Part shown: positions 8,838 to 17,291 of the stretch, piece after piece | Position numbering within the stretch: position 1 is the first letter of the stretch | Layout: every line of letters begins with the position of its first letter | Origin: Streptomyces apocyni | Lineage (GTDB): Bacteria > Actinomycetota > Actinomycetes > Streptomycetales > Streptomycetaceae | Assembly: GCF_009739465.1 (NCBI RefSeq) | Contig: NZ_WHOM01000032.1 | Location: 1 to 64,000 of the forward strand | Length of the DNA stretch: 64,000 nt | Direction: 5' to 3' | Notes under the pieces: generated by a model | Told to the model about the DNA's origin: nothing | Databases searched by the model: none | What the model saw: only the letters and a program-made list of their open reading frames with translations | Translations under genes and position numbers: made by a program

Positions 8838-10010
8838 ATGAGCAGCGAGACCTCCCCCCAGAGCCCGGTTCCCTCCTCGCCCGGAGGGGAGCCCAGCAAG
8901 CCGCGTGTCGCCGTCGTGTTCGGCGGCCGCAGCTCCGAGCACGGCATCTCGGTCGTCACGGCCGGCGCCGTCATGCGGGCCATCGACCGTACGAAGTACG
9001 ACGTCCTGCCGATCGGCATCACCCGCGACGGCCGCTGGGCGCTGACCACGGACGACCCCGAGCGGATGGCCATCACCGACCGCGCCCTGCCGGACGTGGA
9101 CCAGCTCGCCGAGTCCGCCGAAGGCGGCGTGGTGCTCCCCGTCGACCCCGGCAACCGCGAAGTGGTGTACGCCGAGCCGGGCTCGGTGCCCAAGGCGCTC
9201 GGCGAGGTCGACGTCGTCTTCCCCGTCCTGCACGGCCCGTACGGCGAGGACGGCACCCTCCAGGGCCTGCTGGAGCTGTCCGGGACGCCGTACGTCGGCT
9301 CGGGCGTGCTGGCCTCGGCCGTCGGCCAGGACAAGGAGTACATGAAGCGGGTGTTCACCTCCTTCGGGCTGCGGGTCGGCCCGTACGTGGTGATCCGCCC
9401 CCGCGAGTGGGCCGAGGACCGTGACATGGCCCGCAAGAAGATCGTCGAGTTCGCCGGTGAGCACGGCTGGCCGCTCTTCGTGAAGCCCGCGCGGGCCGGG
9501 TCCTCGATCGGCATCACCAAGGTGGAGTCCTTCGAAGGCCTGGACGAGGCGATCGAGGAGGCCCAGCGGCACGACCCGAAGATCCTGGTCGAGGCGCTGC
9601 TGCGGGGACGCGAGATCGAGTGCGGTGTGCTGGAGTTCGAGGACGGGCCGCGGGCCAGCCTGCCGGCCGAGATCCCGCCGGTCTCCGACCACGCCTTCTA
9701 CGACTTCGAGGCCAAGTACATCGACTCGGCGTCCGGCATCGTGCCCGCGCCGCTCACCGCCGAGCAGACCGCCGACGTACAGCGGCTGGCGGTCGAGGCC
9801 TTCGAGGCAGCGGCCTGCGAGGGGCTCGTACGCGCGGACTTCTTCCTCACCGATGACGGCCAGTTCGTGATCAACGAGATCAACACCATGCCGGGCTTCA
9901 CCCCCATCTCGATGTACCCGCGGATGTGGCAGGAGAGCGGCGTCGGCTACGCGGAACTGGTGGACCGCCTCCTCCAGGCGGCTCTGCGCCGCCCCACCGG
10001 GCTGCGCTAG
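8838..10010 (+). CDS. ddlA: D-alanine--D-alanine ligase
   Basis: 390 residues of the ATP-grasp superfamily. The N-terminal domain has VVFGGRSSEHGISV, and HGPYGEDGTLQGLLE and GKDK-like VGQDKEYMK follow. The ATP-grasp loop is FVKPARAGSSIGITKV and the metal-binding end is FVINEINTMPGFTPISMYP. It makes the D-Ala-D-Ala dipeptide for peptidoglycan. ATG 8838 is chosen because the residues upstream of it look non-coding. It starts 34 bases past gpsA and is probably in the same operon. The active-site residues look like a vancomycin-sensitive D-Ala ligase rather than a D-lactate ligase, but this was not modelled. Confidence 0.95.
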   Translation: MSSETSPQSPVPSSPGGEPSKPRVAVVFGGRSSEHGISVVTAGAVMRAIDRTKYDVLPIGITRDGRWALTTDDPERMAITDRALPDVDQLAESAEGGVVLPVDPGNREVVYAEPGSVPKALGEVDVVFPVLHGPYGEDGTLQGLLELSGTPYVGSGVLASAVGQDKEYMKRVFTSFGLRVGPYVVIRPREWAEDRDMARKKIVEFAGEHGWPLFVKPARAGSSIGITKVESFEGLDEAIEEAQRHDPKILVEALLRGREIECGVLEFEDGPRASLPAEIPPVSDHAFYDFEAKYIDSASGIVPAPLTAEQTADVQRLAVEAFEAAACEGLVRADFFLTDDGQFVINEINTMPGFTPISMYPRMWQESGVGYAELVDRLLQAALRRPTGLR

Positions 10011-10028
10011 CGCTTGGGCCCGCGCGGG

Positions 10029-10514
10029 TCAGCCCGCGATTCCCTCCGGCACCGTCTTCTTGATGGGCCCCGCGAGGTCCGTGAGCGGGCCGAGGCCACC
10101 GGCCTCGGCCCGCTTCTTGTCGAGCGTGACCTCGATATACGCCTCGCGCAGCGTGCTGGTGAGCCGGAAGCCCCCGCCGCCCTGCCGCTCCAGCAGCCAG
10201 CCGACGCCGTTCACCTCGACGCCGTCCGCGCTCTCGTCACTCATCCGGTCAGGGCGGGGGACACCGCAGCGCAGTATGATCGCCGAGCCTCCCCAGGCCG
10301 CGGTCAGTTCGGAGCGGGGCGTGGGGTCGGCGCGGTCGAGACCGTCCAGCTGCCGCGGCAGCTCGCCGTGCAGGTCACGGCAGGCCGCGGCGGACCGTGA
10401 ACCGGGCGAGGGAACGGCGGCCGACGGCGTGTCGTCCGCGGACGAGCAGCCCACGGCGGCGAGCAGCAGGCCGAGGGCGGGCAGCAGGCTGAGCCGGCGA
10501 CGGAAAATCTTCAC
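10029..10514 (-). CDS. DUF3515 lipoprotein
   Basis: 161 residues. The signal peptide has RRRLSLLPALGLLLAAVGC, with lipobox L-A-A-V-G-C at residues 18-23, so the mature protein should be lipid-anchored at Cys23. The body (ACRDLHGELPRQLDGL, AWGGSAIILRCGVPRP and a C-terminal amphipathic strand) matches the DUF3515 family found next to ddl and thiL in Streptomyces. Function unknown. Convergent with ddlA. Confidence 0.85.
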   Translation of the reverse strand: MKIFRRRLSLLPALGLLLAAVGCSSADDTPSAAVPSPGSRSAAACRDLHGELPRQLDGLDRADPTPRSELTAAWGGSAIILRCGVPRPDRMSDESADGVEVNGVGWLLERQGGGGFRLTSTLREAYIEVTLDKKRAEAGGLGPLTDLAGPIKKTVPEGIAG

Positions 10515-10534
10515 CGGCCAAGGGTAGACGGGGG

Positions 10535-10768
10535 TTACAAGTGCACGACCGGGCAGGTCAGCGTGCGAGTAATACCGTCCACTTGCTGGACTTTCGCGAC
10601 CACCATACGGCCAAGTTCATCGACCGTGTCGGCTTGAGCGCGCACGATGACGTCGTAGGGACCGGTCACGTCCTCAGCCTGGATCACTCCGGGAATCTGG
10701 CCAATGAGCTCGGCAACGGTCGACGCCTTGCCTACCTCGGTCTGAATCAGGATGTACGCCTGTACCAC
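10535..10768 (-). CDS. Stand-alone Lrp/AsnC ligand-binding (RAM) domain protein
   Basis: 77 residues consisting only of the alpha/beta RAM domain of Lrp/AsnC regulators (VQAYILIQTEVGKASTVAELI, GVIQAEDVTGPYDVIV, TRTLTCPVVHL), with no DNA-binding helix-turn-helix. Such single-domain proteins form dimers or decamers and bind amino acids. GTG 10768 is preceded by GGAGG seven bases upstream on the minus strand, which decides this start over longer frames. The gene follows the DUF3515 lipoprotein in the same direction and is divergent from thiL. Confidence 0.9.
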   Translation of the reverse strand: MVQAYILIQTEVGKASTVAELIGQIPGVIQAEDVTGPYDVIVRAQADTVDELGRMVVAKVQQVDGITRTLTCPVVHL

Positions 10769-10980
10769 GGAACCTCCAGGGCGGCCACGAGGATCATGTG
10801 GGGGAAAGAGACGCCACGGTATCGCGTCGTCGCACGTCGCGGGGAGACCCGCGGGCCCTGTGGCGCGGAGAGTATGGCGTGTGGACAACCGAAGTTGACG
10901 AATTCGACCTGTCTGTTGACGGTACCCGTGGCCACAGTGGCCCGCGACCGCAAGCGGACTGGCGCAGAAGGGGTACACCA

Positions 10981-11946
10981 ATGAAGGGCACCGTCGGAGA
11001 GCTCGGAGAGTTCGGGCTGATCAGGGAGCTCACCTCCCGGCTCACCACGACTCCGGCGGTACGCCTTGGCCCCGGCGACGACGCCGCGGTCGTGGCCGCG
11101 CCCGACCGCAGGGTGGTGGCCAGTACGGACATCCTGCTCGAAGGGCGCCACTTCCGCCGTGACTGGTCCACGGCGTACGACGTGGGCCGAAAAGCGGCCG
11201 CGCAGAACCTCGCGGACATCGCCGCGATGGGCGCCGTACCGACCGCGCTGCTGCTTGGCCTGGTGGTCCCGGCCGAGCTGCCGGTCACCTGGGCCACCGA
11301 GCTGATGGACGGGCTGCGCGACGAGTGCCAGGTCGCGGGCGCGGCCGTGGTCGGCGGTGATGTCACGCGGGGCGACACCATCACCGTGTCGATCACCGCG
11401 CTCGGTGATCTGCGCAACCACGAACCGGTGACCCGGGCGGGCGCCCAGCCGGGCGATGTCGTCGCGTACACGGGCTGGTTGGGCTGGTCGGCCGCCGGAT
11501 ACGCGGTGCTCTCGCGCGGCTTCCGCTCGCCGCGGGCCTTCGTGGAGGCGCACCGCAGGCCGGAGCCGCCGTATCACGCGGGACCCGCCGCGGCCGGGCT
11601 CGGCGCCAGCGCGATGGCCGACGTGAGTGACGGACTGATCGCCGACCTCGGGCATATCGCCGAGGCGAGCAAGGTCCGGATCGATGTGAAGTCCGGCAGC
11701 ATCGACGTCCCCTCGCAGATGAACGACATCGCGCAGGCCGTCGGCATCGACCCGATGCAGTGGGTGCTCACCGGGGGAGAGGACCACGCGATCGTCGCGA
11801 CGTTCCCGCCGGACGTGAAGCTGCCCGCCCGCTGGAAGGTGATCGGCGAGGTACTCCATCCCTCGGCGCTGCCCCAGGTGACCGTCGACGGGGCGCCGTG
11901 GACCAGCAAGGGCGGCTGGGACCACTTCGGCGAGATCGAGGACTGA
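10981..11946 (+). CDS. thiL: Thiamine-monophosphate kinase
   Basis: 321 residues of the PurM-like ATP-binding superfamily. [29 protein letters not shown] and [12 protein letters not shown] are the nucleotide and Mg-binding signatures, and [13 protein letters not shown] and [11 protein letters not shown] follow. It phosphorylates thiamine monophosphate to the diphosphate cofactor. ATG 10981 is preceded by AGAAGGGG. No TPP riboswitch was recognised in the 210 bases upstream. The thiD start follows by one base. Confidence 0.95.
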   Translation: MKGTVGELGEFGLIRELTSRLTTTPAVRLGPGDDAAVVAAPDRRVVASTDILLEGRHFRRDWSTAYDVGRKAAAQNLADIAAMGAVPTALLLGLVVPAELPVTWATELMDGLRDECQVAGAAVVGGDVTRGDTITVSITALGDLRNHEPVTRAGAQPGDVVAYTGWLGWSAAGYAVLSRGFRSPRAFVEAHRRPEPPYHAGPAAAGLGASAMADVSDGLIADLGHIAEASKVRIDVKSGSIDVPSQMNDIAQAVGIDPMQWVLTGGEDHAIVATFPPDVKLPARWKVIGEVLHPSALPQVTVDGAPWTSKGGWDHFGEIED

Positions 11947-11947
11947 G

Positions 11948-12766
11948 ATGACCCGCGACGCGACTGATGCGACCGGTGCTCCGCCTCTGGTGCTGACCGT
12001 CGCCGGGTCCGACTCCGGTGGCGGCGCGGGCATTCAGGCCGATCTGAAGACGATGCTGGCGCTCGGCACGCACGGCATGAGCGTGCTCACCGCCGTCACC
12101 GCGCAGAACTCCCTTGGTGTGCAGGGCGCGTGGGAGCTGCCGGTCGAGGCGGTGCGGGCGCAGTACCGCAGCGTCGTGGACGACATCGGGGTGCACGCCG
12201 TCAAGACCGGGATGCTGTCCTCGGCCGAACTGGTCGAGACGGTCGCGGAGTTGCTCGCTGGCACGGACGCGCCGACGGTGGTCGACCCGGTGGGCGTCTC
12301 GAAGCACGGTGACCCGCTGCTGGCCGCGTCCGCCCTCGACTCCGTACGCAGCGCCCTGCTGCCCGCCGCGACCGTGGCGACGCCGAACCTCGACGAGGTC
12401 GCCCAGCTCACTGGCGTACGGGTCGCCTCCGAGGACGACCTGCGGCGGGCGGCCGACGCGGTGCTCGGGTACGGGCCGCGCTGGGCGCTGATCAAGGGCG
12501 GCCATCTCGCGGGGGACGCGGTGGACCTGCTCACCGACGGCTCCGAAGAACACTGGCTGCGCGCGCCCCGCCACGACAACCGCCACACGCATGGCACGGG
12601 CTGCACCCTGGCCAGCGCGATCGCCGCGGGCCTCGCCAAGGGGCTGACGGTCCCGGAGGCGGCGAAGGCCGCCAAGGAGTACGTCACCGGGGCGATCGCC
12701 GCCGGGTTCGCGCTCGGCGCGGGCATCGGCCCGGTGGACCACGGCTGGCGGTTCAGGGGCGCGTAG
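11948..12766 (+). CDS. thiD: Hydroxymethylpyrimidine/phosphomethylpyrimidine kinase
   Basis: 272 residues of the ribokinase family. The N-terminal [46 protein letters not shown] and the anion-hole [13 protein letters not shown] are intact. It carries out two phosphorylations of the thiamine pyrimidine. It directly follows thiL, forming a two-gene thiamine operon. The coding region is complete and of normal length. Confidence 0.96.
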   Translation: MTRDATDATGAPPLVLTVAGSDSGGGAGIQADLKTMLALGTHGMSVLTAVTAQNSLGVQGAWELPVEAVRAQYRSVVDDIGVHAVKTGMLSSAELVETVAELLAGTDAPTVVDPVGVSKHGDPLLAASALDSVRSALLPAATVATPNLDEVAQLTGVRVASEDDLRRAADAVLGYGPRWALIKGGHLAGDAVDLLTDGSEEHWLRAPRHDNRHTHGTGCTLASAIAAGLAKGLTVPEAAKAAKEYVTGAIAAGFALGAGIGPVDHGWRFRGA

Positions 12767-13041
12767 GGCGGCCAGCGCCGCCTGTGTGCGAGGGGGCGCG
12801 GCGTGGGGTTGTCCGGTACACACGGAGTGCGCGCTCGGCGGCGCGGTTCGGTGGGCGGTCCGCGCGTGCCCTCCGCCGCGTTCTCGCCCGTCGGTTTCGC
12901 GCCCGCGGCCCGGCGGGACCACGCCCGCCTCGCCGCGCTAGGCGTCGCGCCTGCGGCCTGAGGGCGCGCCCGGTCCGCGCCCGACCCCGTCAGCCGGGCT
13001 CGCGCTCAGCGCCGTATGCGCGTGTTTGCCCGCGTGACGCA
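12767..13041. other. Gene-free, extremely G+C-rich tract
   Basis: About 275 bases between thiD and the rnc terminator. I see no gene, tRNA or clear promoter. It is rich in GCGC and CGCG and holds short imperfect dyads. It sits at one edge of the block that seems inverted (see findings) and could be a rearrangement scar. Confidence 0.6.
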
Positions 13042-13078
13042 CACATGCCCGCCGGGAGAGTTCCCCGGCGGGCATGTG
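13042..13078 (-). terminator. Terminator downstream of rnc
   Basis: The perfect 15-bp inverted repeat cacatgcccgccggg / cccggcgggcatgtg (13042-13056 and 13064-13078) has a 7-base loop. It lies 18 bases past the rnc stop on the minus strand. Confidence 0.85.
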
Positions 13079-13096
13079 CGGTCAGGCGTCAGTCAG

Positions 13097-13906
13097 TCAG
13101 GCGGGTGCCGTGTCGGAGGCGGTGTCGGCGGCCGCCCCCTCCACCGCGGAATCGGCGGCCTTGGCCGCCTCCGCGCGCTCGTCCGCGGCGGCGCGAATGG
13201 CGCGCCAGGCGGACTCCGCGGCCTGCTGCTCCGCTTCCTTCTTGCTGCGGCCGGTGCCGGTGCCGTACGAGACGCCCCCGACGCGGGCAGCAGCGGTGAA
13301 GGTCTTCTCGTGGTCCGGGCCCGTCTCCGTGACCAGGTACTCGGGAACCCCGAGCCCCTCGGTCGCGGTGAGCTCCTGGAGACTGGTCTTCCAGTCCAGG
13401 CCCGCGCCCAGACTCGACGACTTCTCGATCAGCGGGTCGAACAGGCGATGCACCAGTTCGGAGGCCACGTCGAGACCCTGGTCGAGGTAGACAGCGCCGA
13501 TCACCGCTTCAAGGGTGTCGGCGAGGATGGACGCCTTGTCCCTGCCGCCCGTGCCCTCTTCGCCCCGGCCAAGCCGGATGAAGGCACCGAGGTCCAGGCC
13601 GCGGCCCACCTCCGCCAGCGCACGCGAGTTGACCACCGCGGCCCGCAACTTGGCCAGCTGGCCTTCGGGCAGGTCGGGGTGGGTGCGGTACAGCGTGTCC
13701 GTGACCACCAGGCCGAGCACTGAATCCCCGAGGAATTCGAGCCGCTCGTTGGTGGGCAGACCGCCGTTCTCGTATGCGTACGAACGATGGGTCAGCGCAC
13801 GCACCAGAAGGGCGGACTCGAGGTGGTACCCGAGCCGCCCTTCCAGAAGCGTGTGGGACGAGGCCGTGTTGTCCGCCTGCTTTTTAGCGTTCGACGGTTC
13901 AGACAT
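13097..13906 (-). CDS. rnc: Ribonuclease III
   Basis: 269 residues. The catalytic domain carries the RNase III signature [16 protein letters not shown] (near residues 50-65) and [15 protein letters not shown], and a C-terminal double-stranded RNA-binding domain ([14 protein letters not shown] to [18 protein letters not shown]) follows. An Ala-rich tail ends the protein. It cleaves structured rRNA precursors and mRNAs. In S. coelicolor the orthologue is AbsB, a global control of antibiotic production. ATG 13906 (MSEPSNAKK) is used. It follows rpmF on the minus strand. Note that mutM, its usual downstream neighbour, is 8.7 kb away. Confidence 0.96.
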   Translation of the reverse strand: MSEPSNAKKQADNTASSHTLLEGRLGYHLESALLVRALTHRSYAYENGGLPTNERLEFLGDSVLGLVVTDTLYRTHPDLPEGQLAKLRAAVVNSRALAEVGRGLDLGAFIRLGRGEEGTGGRDKASILADTLEAVIGAVYLDQGLDVASELVHRLFDPLIEKSSSLGAGLDWKTSLQELTATEGLGVPEYLVTETGPDHEKTFTAAARVGGVSYGTGTGRSKKEAEQQAAESAWRAIRAAADERAEAAKAADSAVEGAAADTASDTAPA

Positions 13907-13925
13907 CGTGCCTCTCACCAGCCGC

Positions 13926-14099
13926 TCAGACCTCGAGGACCTGGCGCTTGTTGTACGTGCCACAAGCGGGGCACGCGATGTGCTGCAGCTTGGGCTCCTG
14001 GCACCGCTCACACGAAACCAGGGTGGGGACCGCAGCCTTCCACTGCGACCGGCGGTGGCGCGTGTTGCTGCGCGACATCTTCCGCTTCGGAACAGCCAC
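13926..14099 (-). CDS. rpmF: 50S ribosomal protein L32
   Basis: 57 residues. The N-terminal [20 protein letters not shown] and the zinc-binding pairs CERCQ and CPACG identify L32 with an intact four-cysteine site. GTG start 14099, two bases after the DUF177 stop, so they are co-transcribed, as is near-universal (DUF177-rpmF). Confidence 0.97.
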   Translation of the reverse strand: MAVPKRKMSRSNTRHRRSQWKAAVPTLVSCERCQEPKLQHIACPACGTYNKRQVLEV

Positions 14100-14101
14100 G
14101 G

Positions 14102-14707
14102 CTACTTCTCCTGCTCTTCGTCGACGCCCGCTTCGGCGCCGCTCTTCTTGTCTTTCTCGCCGTCCTGGAGCGAACCGGCGAGTCCCTGCAGTGCCGCCCA
14201 ACGAATGTCGACGGCGTCATGGTGGTGGTCCGGGTCGTCCGCGAGCCGCACTCCACACTGGGAGCACAGACCCGGGCAGTCGTCCTGGCACACCGGCTGC
14301 ATCGGCAGTGCGAGCACCACCGCATCACGCAGCACGGGCTCGAGGTCGAACATGCCGTCCTCGAGGGGGGTCATGTCCTCGTCCTCGGCGTCGTCGGCCG
14401 GCTCCGCCTGCTTGCTGCGGCCCCGGTCATCGGCGTCAGGGTACGAGAACATTTCCTGGAAGTCCGCGACGAGCTCTCGCTCGAGCGGCTCCAGACACCT
14501 TACGCACTCCCCCTCGACCCGTGCACGGGCGGTGCCTGTGACAAGCACCCCTTCCATGACCGACTCAAGCCGCAGCTCAAGCTCCACCGGTTCGCCTTCC
14601 GGCGTCCCGATGACCCCCTGGAGACCGAAGTCCTTGGGGGCCCGGACGGTGCGGGTCAGCCGCTGGAGCGCACCAGGACGCCGACCCAACTCGTGTGTGT
14701 CGAACAC
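14102..14707 (-). CDS. DUF177 (YceD-like) 23S rRNA accumulation protein
   Basis: 201 residues from the first canonical start (GTG 14707). Hallmarks are the [20 protein letters not shown] cysteine pair and the C-terminal [13 protein letters not shown] zinc-type motif of DUF177, which travels with rpmF and is linked to 23S rRNA maturation. The frame stays open upstream and encodes LSTRLDHRNPL immediately before this start, residues I recall as conserved in homologues. The true start may therefore be a CTG at 14740 behind an AGGAAA sequence. Confidence 0.88.
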   Translation of the reverse strand: MFDTHELGRRPGALQRLTRTVRAPKDFGLQGVIGTPEGEPVELELRLESVMEGVLVTGTARARVEGECVRCLEPLERELVADFQEMFSYPDADDRGRSKQAEPADDAEDEDMTPLEDGMFDLEPVLRDAVVLALPMQPVCQDDCPGLCSQCGVRLADDPDHHHDAVDIRWAALQGLAGSLQDGEKDKKSGAEAGVDEEQEK

Positions 14708-14920
14708 GAGAGGGTTGCGGTGGTCGAGGCGCGTACTCAGGGCGTTTCCTGCTTTCGGATCATGTAAGTCGAGAAGAGGCCGACCTCGTGAGCGCTTGGA
14801 TGAGTTCTCACGATGAGTGGGCAGCCGTGATCGCGGGCGTATGCGCGACCGAAGAGCCAGGATACTGGACCTTTCGCCGTCGGCCCAATCCGGTGCCTCG
14901 GCGCAGGCGGCGGGGACCGG

Positions 14921-15994
14921 TCAGGGGTTCTGCCGACGGTCCTGTTCGTACTGGCGTAGCTGGTCCATGCTGATCATGCTGGTGTCGAAGAGGCTCGTCT
15001 CGTCGAGCGCCGACGGTTCCGGTGTGGCCGCGGCTGCTGCTGGGGCGTAGCCCTGCTGTGGGTATCCGTACGGGTCCCGCTGGCCGCCGTACTGCTCCTG
15101 CTGCGCATAGCCGTACTGCTCCTGCTGGTGACCGTACGGCTGGTGCTGGCTCTGGTGCTGGCTCTGCTGCTGGTAGGCGTACGGGTCGTGCTGGGGGTGC
15201 TCGGGGTGCTGGGGGTATCCGTACTGCTCCTGCTGCGGTGCGTACGGCGGCGGCTGGGTCGGTGCCGTGGGCGGCTCGGCGAGTTCGGCGAGGTAGTCGG
15301 CGTCGCTGGTGTGCTCGCCTGTCAGCGCGTCGGTGGGCTGCTCGCCCAGGCCGTCGCTGGCCATCCGGCCGTGCAGGGTCTGGCGGCCACGGCCGACCGC
15401 GTCCAGGGTCTTGGCCAGCACCGCCTCGAAGGCGCCCAGCTTGACGTCGACGTACTCATCGGCCCGTCGGCGTAGCGTCTCGGGGTCGTGGCTGCGCTCG
15501 GGGGCCTCGGTGAAGTCCGGGTCCTCGTAGCCCTGCTCGGTCAGGCCCGCGCCGGTGCCCAGGAGCTTCTCGCGGCCGCGGCCGACCGAGCCGAGGGTCT
15601 TGTTGAGGACGACCTCGAAGTTGGCCAGCTTGGAGTCGACGTAGTCGTCGGCTTCGGCGCGGATCTCGTCGGCCTCCTGGCGGGCCTGGGCGAGGATGCG
15701 CTCGCTCTCCTCCTGGGACTGCCGGGCGACCGCCGTGTCGGAGATCAGCGAGCCACGCTCGGCGCGGGCCGCCTCGATGATCCGGCCCGCCTCCTGGCGG
15801 GCCCGCTCCACGACCTGCTCCCGGTCACCGATGACTTCCCTGGCCTGGGCGAGGGAGCCGGGCAGCGCCTCCCGTACCTCTTCGAGCATCGACAGCAGCT
15901 CGGCGCGGTTGATCACGCATGAGGCCGACATCGGCATGGACTTGGCGCCCTTGACCGCCCCGACGATGTCGTCGAGCTTCTTCTGCACGTCCAC
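14921..15994 (-). CDS. Coiled-coil DivIVA/ATP-synthase-B-like protein with Gln/Tyr-rich tail
   Basis: 357 residues. Residues 1-215 are a long charged coiled coil (EQVVERARQEAGRIIEAARAE and ERILAQARQEADEIRAEAD) with two copies of an internal unit, YVDSKLANFEVVLNKTLGSVGRGR and YVDVKLGAFEAVLAKTLDAVGRGR. Residues 235-330 are a low-complexity tail of QYGYPQ/QHQ repeats. Automated annotation usually calls this ATP synthase subunit B, but there is no membrane helix and it lies beside coaD, so that name is doubtful. A scaffold role is a guess. GTG start. The gap to the DUF177 gene (14741-14920) holds no recognisable gene. Confidence 0.8.
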   Translation of the reverse strand: MDVQKKLDDIVGAVKGAKSMPMSASCVINRAELLSMLEEVREALPGSLAQAREVIGDREQVVERARQEAGRIIEAARAERGSLISDTAVARQSQEESERILAQARQEADEIRAEADDYVDSKLANFEVVLNKTLGSVGRGREKLLGTGAGLTEQGYEDPDFTEAPERSHDPETLRRRADEYVDVKLGAFEAVLAKTLDAVGRGRQTLHGRMASDGLGEQPTDALTGEHTSDADYLAELAEPPTAPTQPPPYAPQQEQYGYPQHPEHPQHDPYAYQQQSQHQSQHQPYGHQQEQYGYAQQEQYGGQRDPYGYPQQGYAPAAAAATPEPSALDETSLFDTSMISMDQLRQYEQDRRQNP

Positions 15995-16080
15995 GGGGTG
16001 CTCGCCACTCTCTGCCTGGGTGCCTGCTTGGAGCCTGACAAGTCGACCTTAGCTCCAGCGCCTGCCGCGCAGGCCCGGGT

Positions 16081-16590
16081 TCAGTCTTTCGCGAGACGCT
16101 TGGTGAGCGCGTCGAGGACCTCCGGCGGCACCAGGTGGGACACGTCCCCGCCCCAGGCCGCGACCTCCTTCACGAGTGAGGAGGAGAGGAAGCTGTAGGT
16201 GGGGTTGGTCGGGACGAACAGCGTCTCGACGCCCGAGAGGCCGTTGTTCATCTGGGCCATCTGCAGCTCGTAGTCGAAGTCGCTGACCGCGCGCAGACCC
16301 TTGACGATGGCCGGGATGTCGCGCTGCTTGCAGTAGTCGACCAGCAGGCCGTGGAACGGCTCCACCTGGACGTTGCCGTAGGCGGCGGTGACCTGGCGGA
16401 GCAGGTCGATCCGCTCGTCGACCGTGAACAGGCCCTGCTTGGACTGGTTGATCATCACCACCACATGCACGGCGTCATACAGCTTGGACGCGCGGGAGAT
16501 GATGTCGAGATGTCCATTGGTGACGGGGTCGTATGACCCCGGACAGACGGCGCGGCGCAACTGAAGTCCCTCGCTCTCCGGTCCGGTCAT
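16081..16590 (-). CDS. coaD: Phosphopantetheine adenylyltransferase
   Basis: 169 residues. The nucleotidyltransferase motif CPGSYDPVTNGHLDII contains the T/H-x-G-H site, and the C-terminal YSFLSSSLVKEVAAWGGDVSHLVP is the second family block. It makes dephospho-CoA, the fourth step of coenzyme A synthesis. The ATG at 16590 overlaps the rsmD stop (ATGA), the classic rsmD-coaD pair. Confidence 0.97.
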   Translation of the reverse strand: MTGPESEGLQLRRAVCPGSYDPVTNGHLDIISRASKLYDAVHVVVMINQSKQGLFTVDERIDLLRQVTAAYGNVQVEPFHGLLVDYCKQRDIPAIVKGLRAVSDFDYELQMAQMNNGLSGVETLFVPTNPTYSFLSSSLVKEVAAWGGDVSHLVPPEVLDALTKRLAKD

Positions 16591-17183
16591 GGTGCGGTCT
16601 CTGCGTTGTCGCAGGTAGAGGCGGCGCGACCGTACCAAAATGTGCCCTCGCCGTAGCGTCGGGACCTCAGTGGTGCGAAGCCGTCCGGCCAGTGGAACTC
16701 GCCGCCTCTGGTGCTGCGTTCCACGGTGACGAGCGCATCGGCGGCTAGCCAGCCCTGAGTGCGGAGTGTGAGCAGGATCTCCCGAAGATCGTCGTCGGTC
16801 ACGGCGTAGGGAGGATCGAGGAAAACCAGGTCGTACGGGTCGCCGGCGGGCGGTGCCGCGATCACCTGGGCCGCCTTGGCGGCCCTGACCTCGGCGCCGG
16901 GCAGGCCGAGCGAGCGGACGTTCTCGCGGATCGTACGGACGGCCTTGGCGTCGGCCTCGACGAGCAGGGCGTGGCTCGCGCCGCGCGACAGCGCCTCCAG
17001 GCCGACGGCGCCCGAACCGCCGTACAGGTCGAGTACCCGCTCGCCGTCCAGCGGGCCACCGAGCAGCGACTGCCACGTCGAGAACAGGCCCTCGCGCGCG
17101 CGGTCGGAGGTGGGGCGGGTGCCGGTCCCCGGGGGTACGGACAGGCGGCGCCCGCCGGCGCTTCCGGCGATCACGCGGGTCAT
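16587..17183 (-). CDS. rsmD: 16S rRNA m2G966 methyltransferase RsmD
   Basis: 198 residues. The N-terminal motif is MTRVIAGSAGGRRL, the SAM-binding motif VLDLYGGSGAVGLEALSRGA is near residues 49-68, and the catalytic DPPY lies in VFLDPPYAV near residue 120. It methylates G966 of 16S rRNA. It overlaps coaD by four bases. A 108-base gap separates it from recG upstream. Confidence 0.96.
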   Translation of the reverse strand: MTRVIAGSAGGRRLSVPPGTGTRPTSDRAREGLFSTWQSLLGGPLDGERVLDLYGGSGAVGLEALSRGASHALLVEADAKAVRTIRENVRSLGLPGAEVRAAKAAQVIAAPPAGDPYDLVFLDPPYAVTDDDLREILLTLRTQGWLAADALVTVERSTRGGEFHWPDGFAPLRSRRYGEGTFWYGRAASTCDNAETAP

Positions 17184-17291
17184 CTGCGTCCTTCGGGCTC
17201 GGTGATGCGGTCACCCCACGATATGGCGTACGGGCCGAATGGACCCGGCCAGTCCCGGTCAGGCCCGGGTGGAGGCGACAAGCAGAGTGCG

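Noticed and set aside
10770..10980. TPP riboswitch before thiL
   Set aside because: I looked for the THI-box core but could not find it. The stretch seems only an ordinary promoter region.
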